NCBI GenBank assembly: GCA_030407085.1
Contig: CM059582.1
Coordinates: 208,846,001-208,910,000, forward strand
Direction: 5' to 3'
From: Trichopria drosophilae
Lineage: Eukaryota; Arthropoda; Insecta; Hymenoptera; Diapriidae
DNA: 64,000 nt
Numbering within the stretch: position 1 is the first letter of the stretch; every line of letters begins with the position of its first letter. A model generated the notes under the pieces. It had not been told where the DNA came from and did no database searches. It saw only the letters and a list, made by a program, of their open reading frames with translations. This document shows positions 51,534 through 62,827 of this stretch, in pieces. The translations under genes were made by a program, and so were the position numbers.

Positions 51534-53295
51534 AGGATCGCCAATCACGAAATCGAGGAAAATCGACAAGGATGCCAACAAAACGCACCGTAATATCACG
51601 AAATCCGAAAATCGCAATCCAAAAAAAAAGGTCTCTGATCGGAACGTCGACCGATTGAATAATGGTCCAGAAACGGACACCAAAAGCGAGAAAAAGAATT
51701 TCTTTGCAGACGATTGCGACGTTTGGAAATCCACGATATTGGTCCGGGAGATAATTCGCAGCCATAGCAGAGACCAGGATTCCGAAAATTCGTACAAAAT
51801 TAATGAAACCGAATTTACAACCGAATGGAAGTCTGACCGTACGTCACCTTTTTCGGAAAGTCCTGTACCCATCAATATCAACGAATCAGCTGATCGATCT
51901 AAAATCTACAAATCTGAAACTGTCAGCAAAACTAAACCTAGCCAAACTCTGAAAAGAACAAATTCCCAAGACAAGTCTACATATCCATTTCGGAAAAATT
52001 CTAGAATAAGACCGGCTCTTTCCGAGTCTTTTGTTAGTAAATCAGTTCATTCGAGACGAACATCAACTCCAGAGGAGATGTCGAGAAGTGACCAAGTATT
52101 TGATGGATCGAAAATGACTGACTACGTTCGAACAAGAGCTAAGCAAATAAATTCTTGCATTTCTCCATCGTTTGAACTTCGGGCACCCTCCGTTGAATGC
52201 CCAACAGATTATCAGGAAATCACAGTAATCGATCAATTCATCGAAGCGAACCAAAGGTACGGGGACGATATCGAGAATCTCGATCCGGCAAGGTCACCGA
52301 GTCCTTGGATACGGATGCAACGAAGGAGTTCCTTCGAGAAGAAACGAATGATGTTTGAGCAGATGCGAGAGCCTAATTTCCGAAGGTCAGACTCTGAGGA
52401 GTCGGCTCTCAGACACTTCGATTCAATAGGGACTGACACGGATCCCCAAGAATCTTCGATCATCGATGAAACGATCAATTGTCTGAAACCGGTTTCAGTA
52501 CCTGAACCTTCTGTTATAAAGCAGGAGTCATTGCCCGATGATAGGATTAAAACAAAGAAAACGACTGAACGCGATACGTCTACTAAACCGTGGCGTGTCA
52601 ATAGAAAATCAACGTTAGGTGTCACGGAAACTCCGAAACAGCGGAGCAAACCTTTCAATCGAAGTACATCACTAAACTCCAACACATCCAAATCCTCCTC
52701 GACAAAATTATGCCGCAGGAAAGAAACTGTCAGCACCCCAAGCAATACGGAGGTACCAAAGAGTTCACGTATTTCCAAAAAAACCAAGTTTTCCGAAAAG
52801 AAATTCGGGGAAAAGAAAATTGCAGATGCGAGGAATTCTGTGGAATTGACAAGAAATTTCATGAGAAATCGGTCACCATCGTGCAAACGGAAAATTGTGT
52901 TCGAAAAGAGGTCTAGTCGAAAATTGGAGGAGGAAAGTGCTGATGAAGTTCAAGACGTGCGGAAGAAATCGGAAGTGACGTTCTTAACTGTATCGTATGA
53001 TGATATTGATACCAGTGTCGTGCCATCAGAAAATGAAACGAAAAAAGCGCCGGAAAAAAAATCCGTAAAAACGCGTCAAATGACAAATCGAAATTCCTCT
53101 CGTTCGATGCAGAAATCATGTTCTAACGATAACAATTCTGCCAATGAATCGTCTAAGAGATCGAATCGTTTTCTTAACAGTCCAAAAACGCCGAGTCCAA
53201 CGACTTCTCCAAAAAGGGTCACAAATGGTGATAGCAAAAATTCATCACCAAGGAAGAGTGCACCATCATCGCCTTCCAAGAGTCCAGAATTACAG
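51534..53295 (+). CDS. ZC2HC1-like: ZC2HC1-like protein, exon 5, long disordered region (residues 304-891)
   Basis: Strong acceptor CTGCTTCCCCAG|A and donor TTACAG|GTACTT. The exon's first base completes the split Arg codon and 587 codons follow with no stop, the longest frame of the gene. The product is rich in Ser, Lys, Arg, Glu and Thr, with recurring RSPS/SPRKS, RRTSTPEE and SSPRK patterns. It is therefore probably intrinsically disordered and heavily phosphorylated (inference). I see no domain. Vertebrate family members are mostly much shorter, so this exon accounts for most of the extra length. The overlapping frames on the minus strand (51489, 52233) are shadows. Confidence 0.88.
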
Positions 53296-54083
53296 GTACT
53301 TTTTTATTTTGTTATATTATTTATCATATAAATTTAGTACATAAGTATGTGGGGTCCAATTCCTCAAGCGATCCAAAAAAAAACAATTGGAAAAAAAGGA
53401 CAAAGCCGAACCCTTATTAATATTTTTATTATATATAACTTCTACATAAAAACACCGTGTAATTGGAAAAAAAGTAATTACTGACCAAAAATACATAAGA
53501 ATCTGTATAAAATTTGTTTTCTCAGGTGACGTGTCTCTAACGGTTCGGGAGTATTTAAAAAAAATATGAATTAAAATCACAACTAATCAAAATGATGTAT
53601 TCTTTTATATTTTCTTTAAAAAATCCTGAAAATCTAAATGAATTTCGTTTTGTTACATTTGGTATGTTAATATATACAAATATAATCATAGAGATCTTGT
53701 AATGACTTCTTTTTAAACTCTTAAGATGTGTTTATAAGGAACCTTCTTTCTGGGGAATTTATATGTTCGTGTTTTTGAAAATGTCAATTTTTAATCCGAT
53801 GTCATAACTTCAACAGTCGGAATGAATCCAATATGAGTGACTGAAATTTGGAAATTGACATTATTAAGCTCAAAATATATGCTAATGAAGAATTTATAGT
53901 GAAAATTTCAATGAATAAAAATGGTAAAAACCAAATAAAAAATCCAATTTTAAAATTTAAAAAATCAAAACGACGGTGTATTTATGGACGATAAGAATTG
54001 GATATTGAAACTTCATAAATCAAAATGACGAGCAAATTGTTGACATTTCACGAAAAAATACCATAGTTGCTACCACCGAATAA

Positions 54084-54315
54084 ATGGTTGTGGATACTAT
54101 TGTATATAAAGACGTCCCAGCTATACTTATAGTTGTCACAACTATTTATATTGTTGTCCCAACTAACTATATGGTTGTACCAACTATTTATATAGGTCGC
54201 TTAGCTGATTATTCTACGGTTATATCATTTATAGTAATCACAACTATATATATGGTTGTTCCTACAATTCATATATTTATCTCAAACATTTATGTGGTTA
54301 GCTTACCTATTTTTC
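54084..54315. repeat. Degenerate GTTGTMCCAACTATTTATAT tandem array
   Basis: About eight imperfect units of 24-30 bp with GTTGT, CCAACTA and TATAT words, inside intron 5. The 78-residue frame at 54084-54320 has a repeating VPTIYMVV pattern that comes from this array and is not a gene. Confidence 0.75.
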
Positions 54316-55431
54316 TGTAGTTTTGAACTAGACTATTGAGACGATAGAGTCCAAAACTATGTGAGAATATATTTTTAGCTGAATAAAGACAATGTCAGTA
54401 TTATCTTAGTCACTTTAACCACGCCATTTTAATTTTCTTTCGGTAAGTACCTTCGCCATTTTTAATTTTGGAAACTTTAACTTTAAACTCTTCATTAGCA
54501 ACTTACAAAACTACTGGAGAATGAATTTTGAGTTTAACAGACAAAAAGTCAACATTCATGTCGCTCATATCGGTTCCACCATTCTGATTTTCTAAGTTTA
54601 AACTCACCGACAAAATTCGCATTTCTTAAAATAGCGAATTTAATCAATAAAATGATCCTTTCAGCATGTTTTTAAATAAAAAATGTTATAAAGAGTATTA
54701 AAACAGCGGTTGTTCATTTCAAAATGTAATAATTCAAAAACAAAACAAAAAGATATCTTAAACTTTGGATAATGCCAAACATTTGCATTTTTACTAAACT
54801 TAGAAAAAGATATTCTAAATTTTAATTTGTTTCTGTTGGACTAAGAGATTATGTAAAATTTATAATAGTATTTTTGAGTTTCTAGTCTAAAATATCGATT
54901 TAGCGCTGGGTATTGCCAATCCCCACTTTTTCGCTACGTGAATTCAATGGGATTGTCAATAGTTATTTTATAATGTCAAAATTACAACATAAATTGATTA
55001 GTACTTTTCTGTTACTCTCAATACCATTAATGATACCATATAGTCTATAATAGTTATTTACTAAAGGTCACTGTGGACGATTCTATTCATTATTACTAGA
55101 AATTAGTAGAAGTAGAACGACTATCGAAACTAAAAATGTAATTTTAATGATAATTCCAAATGCCACTACCGCGATATTCAATACGCCATTTTGAATTTCG
55201 AAAAACTGTCTTAAATTCATGTTCAATTACGTACAAACTTATTTTCTTTCATATATTATCGATAAAATGAAAATTGTCTAGTTATGTTCATTTTTGTTTC
55301 ATAATTTAAGGACAATGTTTACGAATTCAATAAGTATACAAAAATTGATGCTTCGAAAGGTGCAGTTTCTATAAAACGAAATGAAAACATTACGATGGAA
55401 CTTGGATTCTAACAATATTGAAATCTAAGTA

Positions 55432-55700
55432 CAGTATAGTCCCGGTATATTTGCGTCTCGTTATATTTACGTCCTAGCATATTTGCCGAATTTCGTCTCT
55501 TATATTTGTCTGTCGCGGCTCTCTTTTTCCCCCACCTTACGCGCTGGAGTCCCAAAATTGGTCTGCAGTGACGCCACAAACGTAACGTGACTGGGAAGAG
55601 TGGGAGAAGCGGCGCGGGCGCTCCCCTTCTTTTGACAAATATAAGGAGACGGGAGGAGAAGGCGATGAACCGACTAGGTAAACATATCGAGACTCTACTA
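55432..55700. mobile_element. pogo-like MITE (269 bp) with TA target duplication
   Basis: Left end CAGTATAGTCCCGGTATATT; right end, read inward, TAGTAGAGTCTCGATATGTT. TA flanks both sides (55430-55431 and 55701-55702). Inner dyad CTTATATTTGTC / GACAAATATAAG. The GC-rich middle (GGCGCGGGCGCTCC) is unusual here. CAGTA-type ends and a TA target are features of pogo/Tigger elements of the Tc1-mariner superfamily. No transposase. The frames at 55409 and 55587 lie inside it. Confidence 0.75.
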
Positions 55701-56342
55701 TATGCAAATATCCCACATAATTTTGGGAAATTGAATGAAAAAGTATTGATCTGTAAAAACATTAATAGAATTCGTTAAAATTGATATTTTTTTACCATTT
55801 AAGTTAAAATTTCAAAAATGCATCGAGCTGGAGTAATTTCAAGGTCAAGTCCCTTTTTCAACCAAGAAACTACGTGAATCATCCCCTTACACTCTTTAAA
55901 CTTTACCTCGCAAGATCATGTCGTAAAGAATCTGTACTATTTAACGATAAACATAAGAAATAACTGGATGGTTATAACAATTACTTTAGTGTTTAACCAA
56001 TATAATAACCACATTTTAATAACATAAAGAACATTGCGTTTGAAACAGCCATCCAAAAATTGTAATAATTAGCAAATATCATATTTCTGGAAATTTCGAT
56101 TTTGTAAACGATCTCAGAAATCGTATAGACGATTTTTTGCCAATTTGTAGTTTACTAAAGATTTTGATTTGCAATAATCCGAAATAAAGGTAACGAATTC
56201 GAAAAACAAAGGCGAAATTCACGTCGATAAAACGATGTTCAGATCGGAAAAGTGCCAAACTTAGTTAGGCTTTTTCCATAGAGTTTGCAGTTCGCTGCAA
56301 TTCGTGGAATTGAAAATTTTTAGTGAATAATTACACTTTCAG

Positions 56343-56554
56343 ACAAAACAGTCCTCGCCGACAACAGGACAACGTCCGCCATCTTCGCAGTCGAATGCTT
56401 CAAGCGGAGGATCCAATCGTAGCCAACCATCAACGGAAGTAAAAAGCGGAATGGCCACAAAAGCGAAAAGCAAAGCTTCAAAAAAAGCTCCCCCAGTCAA
56501 AGTTGCGACTCCCGTAACCCCACCAAAACCACCTGTACCACCATCATGCGATAG
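56343..56554 (+). CDS. ZC2HC1-like: ZC2HC1-like protein, exon 6 (residues 892-962)
   Basis: Acceptor ACTTTCAG|ACA and donor GATAG|GTAAAT, entering in phase 0 and leaving in phase 2. It encodes TKQSSPTTGQRPPSS and then a Lys/Pro-rich linker (KASKKAPPVKV, TPVTPPKPPVPPSC) that leads into the first zinc finger. Low-complexity, probably disordered. It has no standard start codon in frame and is supported by splice sites, phase and the fit to exon 7. Confidence 0.85.
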
Positions 56555-56733
56555 GTAAATTTTTTAAAAAACTAACCTACGAATGCTTTTTGGTTTTTAC
56601 ATAATTTATACGATTTTTTATTTTTGAATACAATTTGGTATGTAATTTGCTGAAAAATTTTGATTTAATGGTAAAAAATGAAAGTTTTAACTGGTTTCGA
56701 ACCTTTTTTTAACTACTTTTTGTTTAATTACAG

Positions 56734-56914
56734 TATTGGAAATTTAGTCGCTTGCAGTATGTGTGGACGCAAATTTGCCGATGATCGTATCACACTTCAC
56801 GAAGAAATATGTCAGAGAACAGGTCATAAAAGACGCAAACAATTTGATGCAATGACGCATCGAGTTAAAGGAACGGAACTCGAACCATTTGTCAAACATG
56901 GACTACCACCCAAG
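56734..56914 (+). CDS. ZC2HC1-like: ZC2HC1-like protein, exon 7, zinc finger 1 (residues 962-1022)
   Basis: Acceptor TTTAATTACAG|T and donor CCCAAG|GTGCGT. The first base completes a Ser codon. It carries the first C2HC finger, ACSMCGRKF...LHEEIC, with ligands C969, C972, H984 and C988 (C-x2-C-x11-H-x3-C). The family-typical tail KRRKQFDAMTHRVKGTE follows. This block closely resembles the first finger of ZC2HC1A/C proteins (known family; the cellular role is poorly understood). The two fingers bind zinc; their partner is unknown. Confidence 0.93.
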
Positions 56915-59869
56915 GTGCGTTTTTTTAAATTGATTTCATATTATAAAACTTTTATTTGGATTTGTTTTGCTACGATCAAATTAAGAATTTAAGAAATACT
57001 TATAATTTAGAGAATTCTTAGAGTGAATCAAGATTTGCTTCGGATTTCAGAAAATCCAATAAATGAGGATAAAGGACGAAATTCAAACGAACAAATCAAT
57101 ATATTTTCATTGTCGATTGTCTTCTTTTCTTCAAATTATTAGTCAAATTAGTACATGGTCTTATTTGTAATGTCTTTTTTTCTATTTAAATATTTTTCAA
57201 TTGCATTACGAACGTAGACTAAACCTAAACATTTTCTGAATTGTAAATGATTTTTTCTATTATCATTTCAGTTTTGATAACATTTTTAAAATGTCTTTCG
57301 CTACACATCGGTTCATGTCTGAATGTTTGTGTTCAAAATCATAATCAATGTTTTTAATAAGTTCCATTGCATCTAACGCATACAATTTTAAAGAACAGTA
57401 AAATTTAGTAGCTTCAAAGGAAATTAGTTGTAACTACCATGAAATGGAATGGAAGGAATTATTAACTAAAGATTGTTACAAATAATTTGTTGGATTATTC
57501 TCGTCAAGTAGTATTGGTCTCCATAATATCACTTAGTTAACTAGACTAAACATGAGTTTTTATACAGTGAAGGAAACGTCTATTTAATTAGTAGCAAGTC
57601 AATATTTAGTTGACTAAAGAAAATACTTTTCTACACTAAGTAATATTTAATTATTCTTACTATTACAATTTTTATAAATTACCATATAATTAATTAAACT
57701 GCAATTTTCAATATCAAGTATGATTTATTACAAAGATGGAACATTTGTTAAATATAAGGAAATATTTTCATAATTCAAGTAAATATTTACTTGCTACTAT
57801 TCAAATAAATTTACTTGAATGTACAAAATAGTTTTCTTGGTGTAATTAATGTTTAACGACAGGTAATATACTACGATTACTAAATTAGTCAAACTTTTTT
57901 GACATTAATTAATCAGATGATTACAGAATCTCTTTTTACGAGAATTTAAAATACCAAAACGCCTGAGAAACTAAAAATTGTCCAGCATATTTATTTAGCC
58001 TCTATCTTCTTTAAATTTAATTCTAATATTTTCATATTATTGGCTTATACTTCTGATCACTTTGACACTTAACATTTCTGATTAGCATGTTAACTCTATA
58101 CTATTATAAAGGTATAATGTCAAACATTTTTATTTATAAAGTAGCAACAAAATTATTCATTAAATTAACTTTTTATTTCGCGAATTACAATTAATTTTCT
58201 TTGAATATTAACCTGACTGAATGAAATGTGGGATTATATTTATCATTCAAAATACCTAAAAATTGTATGTATGAAATGGAACTATTACCTTTCATAACAT
58301 TATTGAATATTACTAAACATGTGTACTGTGATGATGTGTATTGTTTTAGTGTTAACTTAAAACATCAGACGACTTTTATTTTTTTTTAATAATAAATATT
58401 TTATACATGCTTAATTATAATTAGCTTTAGAAGTATTGTTCTAAGTCACCATTGTCCTACGTGCATTGTCCAGTGTATCTGTACTTAGATTTGCCAATAT
58501 CATGAATAACGTGTCATGTTTCATTGCCAATGATAATTCTATCGTTGGATTACATCGAAACATTTTTAAATACATTCCACCGTTAACTACCCTTTTTTTT
58601 AATATAATAAAAATGTTTTACTTACGATCGGATAATACGAATTTAGTTTAAATTGTAGGCACATAGTCTAATAATTGAAAGAAACGCTATTCAGATTATG
58701 ATACAAGAGCTTTTTGTTTACTAAACTTAGTTTCCAAATTTTCTTTGCAAACTATTTTGTTTAGGCCCAAGTAGTAGTCCAGGAGCTGGTGTAATTTTAA
58801 GTGAAGTTTTTCGAAACTTCATTAATACGGAGCAAACTAATTTTTGTTTAAATATTAACTTAAATTGTTTTACATATTTGAGTAGTTTTGTATTGTTGAA
58901 ATTTAGACTATAATGTCGAAAAAGTTGAAACAGCTCAATTAAATGTATTGACTGCGAAACAAAAATGTTACACGCAGTGGTTTTATTTGCTTTAATTAGG
59001 GAGGGGAGTTAGTAAACAATATATTATAATTAACGAATTGTTATCAATGATTTGCATACGAAGGAATATATTTAAAGTTCGACACTTTGTGGAAATGTTT
59101 CAAACTCCAGATGTCCAAGGCATTCGTATTTCCCAATCACGATGCGAGAAATACTTTAACTAAGTCTCTACTTTTGTTTAGAAAAAGAGGAATTTGAAAC
59201 TTTGGAAACAAAACTATAACAAATATTTTATGGAAAATGTTATATCAGTGTGAAATTACTTGCCTCCTAAAACAAGTTTTGAAAGGGATATAAAGTTATA
59301 TTATTAATTTGTGGCTATTTTATCATCACAAAAGTTAGCCTTCACTACAGAAAACAAATTCAGGTAATGTCAATTCGCTTACGGCCATAAAATTCGATAT
59401 AAAATGTTGACAGAATACCCTCGGGTGCCGTATTCAAATTCATCATTCATAATCTCACACTGATTTAAAATTTAACATTTTTTACAGTTGTTTCCAAAGT
59501 TTCAAATTCCTATTTTTCATTTTCTTAAAAAAATAATATATTTCATAAAGTATTTCTCGAAATCGATGATAACATCCCATAATGAGAATATAATATTTAC
59601 TAACTCCATCCTAATTAAAGCCAATAAAACAATTGCGTGTAATATTTTAGAGAGGCATGGAATACATTTAATTGGGCTGCTTTGATTTTATATTTACTAT
59701 TGACATTATATTGTATTGTATATATTTAAATACCTTCACACCGAATATGCATTTACATCTTGAACTTTTAGTCACACATCTTGGCAGTTACAAAATACCG
59801 CTTAATTTGCCACAGAATTCTACTCGTTGTTTAATTTTTTTAATTTTGTACTGAATTTTATACCTCACT
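56915..59869 (+). other. Intron 7, left part
   Basis: Starts GTGCGT. AT-rich, with TAGTAACTA-like words related to the TTACTAATT family near 57480-57660. No gene supported; frames at 58466, 59488 and 59672 are unconvincing. Confidence 0.6.
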
Positions 59870-60460
59870 GTTGTTCTCTAATTCCTCCTACAGTAATTTT
59901 TCTGCTATTGTTCTAATCAGTCTCTCGCTCATTCTTTCTGAAACTCTCTCAATCAGTCAATTCTCCCTGTAAATTATCACCCTCTCTATCCTTTTCATCT
60001 ATCCATACCCTCTTCCATCCCCTGCACCGATTACATAACCTACATACTCTTTCTTCGTCAGTTACCTATTGTCTAGATTTCCCTTCACCTTATATCCACA
60101 CCTCCATCTTGTTATTATCTCCAACTTTTCCCGTCCTGTCTTTACATATTCCAGTGTCTCTAACATCCTCTCATCTTCTGGGTTAGAACTTGACCCTCTT
60201 ACTTTCTCTCCTCTCTCTTGTTCATATAATTCAATATCTCTTCCTTTTCAACACCTCCTATTTACTTTCCGTTTTATTTAGAGCTGGTTTGATAAATCCC
60301 CTTCTCCACATATAACCTCACCTTTCTATAGTTTCCCTCTCCCACCCACTCATCCTCGATTCCCTCTCTTTTTCCTTCTCTCCCTGATATATATGTATAC
60401 ATCTCTCCTTCATCCCTATCTCTCCCCTCTCGACCCTCTCAAAATTTTCTTCGTAGAGTA

Positions 60461-60718
60461 TCCCCCCCCCCCATTAGTCATCTTCCCTTAAGTCGTTTAC
60501 CCCCCTAACGCATATATTTCCCCTCCTCCAAGTCATATTTTTCCCTGAGGGATTTTCCCATCATTCGCTAGTTGAAAAGTTCGCGCTGTACCGTTTTATG
60601 TATGTATGTGTGCACATGTGACAAGTGGAATTTCAAATGGCGGGAGCTGAGGGGAAATATGACTTAAGCGAAGGCCCCACCATCTTGTTTGCGTGAAGCA
60701 TATGACTTAAGAGGGGGA
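60461..60718. mobile_element. MITE nested in LINE 2
   Basis: The left end TCCCCCCCC...CCCTTAAGTC mirrors the right end …ATATGACTTAAGAGGGGGA, and the inner GGGGAAATATGACTTAAG mirrors the AAGTCATATTTTTCCC stretch. RT-like sequence resumes on the other side. TA lies at or near both borders. Confidence 0.6.
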
Positions 60719-61092
60719 CTACTGTTCATTCCCAATCTCCATCCTGTCTATACCCTCAACTTATTTCTCTTCAATTCCTTCCTGGAAATGTGTCCTGGTG
60801 TTATCATTTCCGCCCCTCATACCCATTTCAAGTACCTCTGTTGCAACCCTTCTATTTCTTTCCGTTCTCTGTACTCCCATATTTTACCCCCCCCCCCCCC
60901 ACCATCATTACCCCTTTCACCAATACTATCAAATACCTTCAACCTCCATCTCATTTATCTCCCTGCAACTTCCTTTCCCGTAACTCCAGACCTATCCCAT
61001 TGTTATTCTAGATTTTCTGGCCCTCTCTAACACTTATTCATTTCCCCCTTCATGCCTCGTTAATACATACCCCAGGTATTCTTTCACTTCCT

Positions 61093-61520
61093 CTAACCAT
61101 TTCTCCGCCCCTCCCCCCGGCTCCACCAAAATCTATCTCTGTGCCTTCCTCCTTTGTTTCGAAAAACCGAAAAACCAACACTTGACTTTTCCACACTCAT
61201 TTCCAACTTTTTCTTATCCAAATAGACTTTTACTCTGCTTATCATACATTTTAAACCCTCTTCTTCCTCTGCCAATCACGCATCATCTGCATATTCTATG
61301 GATCACATCTTATCATTCCCCACCTTTACTCCTCCTCGGCGCTTTTTTAGATCCTCCTATATATCTGCAACGTACATATTAAAAAGCGTCGAGCTTGAAG
61401 GACACCCCTGCCTCACACCCTTCTCTACCCAGAATCCTTCTAACACCTTCTACCCTTCTTTCACTACAAAACTAGTTTGTTCGTATATCTTTCTGACATC
61501 AGTTAACCCTTTGTTTTCAG
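61093..61520 (-). pseudogene. LINE 2 reverse transcriptase fragment
   Basis: Contains the RT box RQGCPSS near 61405, EYADD at 61282-61296 (YADD codons 61282-61293) followed two codons later by a stop, and then AEEEEGLKCMISRVKVYLDK. The YLGY box is just downstream at 61067-61078. Several stops and frame changes make it inactive. The catalytic YADD itself is intact. RT of this group copies element RNA at the target site. Confidence 0.8.
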
Positions 61521-61901
61521 TCACTTACAAAATCATGTTATAAGATAATTAGTCATAAACCGTGCTTCTTTCCTTATTGGTGTGTTCGTCATTTGCATTC
61601 TGACAAAATTCATTAAACATCAACTAAATGTTAAAAGCAATTTTCATATTACCACTGTGCAGTATATCGAAAAAGCTTTCTGTAGTTGTTGTATTAAAAG
61701 TTGTGTGTAATTGTTTCATGAATTATTTTCTAACACGAATTGAATGTCTTTCTGACAATAAATATCCGTTTTCAACTTGATTTAAGCAAAGACTTTATTT
61801 TTGAAAATATTACCTACACAAGGAGTGTAAAATAGCAACTAGGGTATATTAAGCCTAAATCTATTGTAGGGCGCTTTTACATATTTATTTTTAGTACTTA
61901 C

Positions 61902-62049
61902 CAAATTTGGGCGGGTTTGAAAAAAAATATTCATCAAAACTTCGGTGTTTTTGTATATAAAATTCGCCATTATATGCCGGTTTTATAACGTACTTAAATA
62001 CAATGCCAATTACACCAATGGAAAGAGCGAAAATGATTAGGTAGGTCAT
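61902..62049 (-). CDS. Candidate first coding exon of an unrecognised antisense gene
   Basis: On the minus strand, an ATG at 62049 opens 49 codons plus one base, ending at a textbook donor G|GTAAGTACT (intron from 61901). The peptide starts MTYLIIFALSIGVIGIVFKY, one hydrophobic segment that could be a membrane anchor or signal-anchor. A soluble stretch with EFYIQKHRSFDEYFFSNPP follows. I do not recognise the family. The frame is open upstream to 62196. It lies inside intron 7 of the ZC2HC1-like gene, 215 bp from exon 8, on the other strand. No following exon could be found by eye, so this may be a chance frame, a relic exon or a true antisense gene. Confidence 0.35.
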
Positions 62050-62263
62050 TTCCAAGTAAATTCTAGTAATTTTTCTATTAAAAATCAAATTCGAAAATCG
62101 ACAAAAATCTCTGGGTCTTACTCGGTTAATGCTAAAAAGTAGCAGCAAAATCTCCCATAAAAATGCATAATTGATCACTCGAGTCATGAAGCACAAGACA
62201 AGTATCAGCGAAGGACAATGGTCAATTTTTTAAAAAGAGCACATGTATTCTGACGCTTTTCAG

Positions 62264-62548
62264 GAAAAATCGCAGAGACCGGATGTGAGGTCGAGCAACT
62301 GGAGACGAAAGCACGAGGACTTCATCAACGCCATTCGCTCGGCAAAGCAAGTGAAAGCTCATCTGGCTGCAGGTGGAAAGCTCAGTGACCTTCCGCCTCC
62401 TCCACCCAGCGACACCAGCGACTACATTCAATGTCCGCATTGCGGCCGAAAATTCAATCAGGGTGCCGCCGAGCGTCACATACCCAAGTGCCAGCACATG
62501 CTTCACAACAAGCCAAATCCTCGGGCACCACCGAAACCGAAACGCTAA
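62264..62548 (+). CDS. ZC2HC1-like: ZC2HC1-like protein, final exon, zinc finger 2 (residues 1023-1116)
   Basis: Acceptor GCTTTTCAG|GAA, phase 0, ending at TAA (62546-62548). It has the family signature RSSNWRRKHEDFINAIRSAK, then GGKLSDLPPPPPSDTSDY. The second C2HC finger, IQCPHCGRKFNQ...RHIPKC, has ligands C1079, C1082, H1094 and C1098, the same spacing as finger 1. The basic tail ends PRAPPKPKR. This exon gives the firmest family assignment. A/B/C paralogue identity needs a tree; the long N-terminal part favours a ZC2HC1C-like member (inference). Confidence 0.95.
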   Translation, partial: EKSQRPDVRSSNWRRKHEDFINAIRSAKQVKAHLAAGGKLSDLPPPPPSDTSDYIQCPHCGRKFNQGAAERHIPKCQHMLHNKPNPRAPPKPKR

Positions 62549-62646
62549 AAAGATTCACCATTCTATTATTAAAAGTCTCCTCGCATGTCTGACATTACAA
62601 TACCATTACATTATTTTGTATGCAACTGCAATTTCTTACGTTCCTT

Positions 62647-62652
62647 AATAAA
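62647..62652 (+). terminator. Poly(A) signal AATAAA
   Basis: AATAAA 99 bp after the stop codon, the first canonical signal downstream, so the likely 3' UTR is about 120 bp. Another AATAAA lies near 62803. Confidence 0.7.
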
Positions 62653-62827
62653 GTATCATTACTGCGTCCTACTACTGTTTTTTGATGATATCACGTTTCT
62701 TTTAGAATTAAAAAGAGGTGACCTGTATGGTACACTTGAAGAAAAATCTACTTTTTATTCTGATCCATATGGATCATTTTATACGGTGAGATAAGAAATA
62801 AACAAAGTGTATGAATTACTTTTTCGA

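Larger units (their letters stand above)
59870..61520 (-). mobile_element. Degenerate R1-like LINE (LINE 2), 5'-truncated
   Basis: This block is strikingly pyrimidine-rich on the + strand because its sense strand encodes a Glu/Arg/Lys/Gly-rich RT. Reading minus from 61520, broken frames give RKIYEQTSFVVKEG, GVRQGCPSS, EYADD, DKKKLEMSVEKS, EYLGYVLTR and WEYRERKEIEGLQQRYLKW. These are the late RT blocks and thumb of an R1/Jockey-type element. The early RT and endonuclease are missing. Homology fades toward 59870. A MITE interrupts it at about 60461-60718. Confidence 0.8.

Noticed and set aside
51321..51593. 90-residue + frame overlapping the start of exon 5
   Set aside because: Wrong frame relative to the protein; the CTTCCCCAG acceptor at 51533 and the phase of exon 4 place it in intron 4 plus shadow.
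52233..52886. 217-residue minus frame
   Set aside because: It is the antisense shadow of exon 5, whose sense frame is longer and fits splicing on both sides.
60069..61543. Several + frames rich in Pro, Ser, Leu and Phe
   Set aside because: They are antisense readings of the purine-rich LINE relic on the minus strand.
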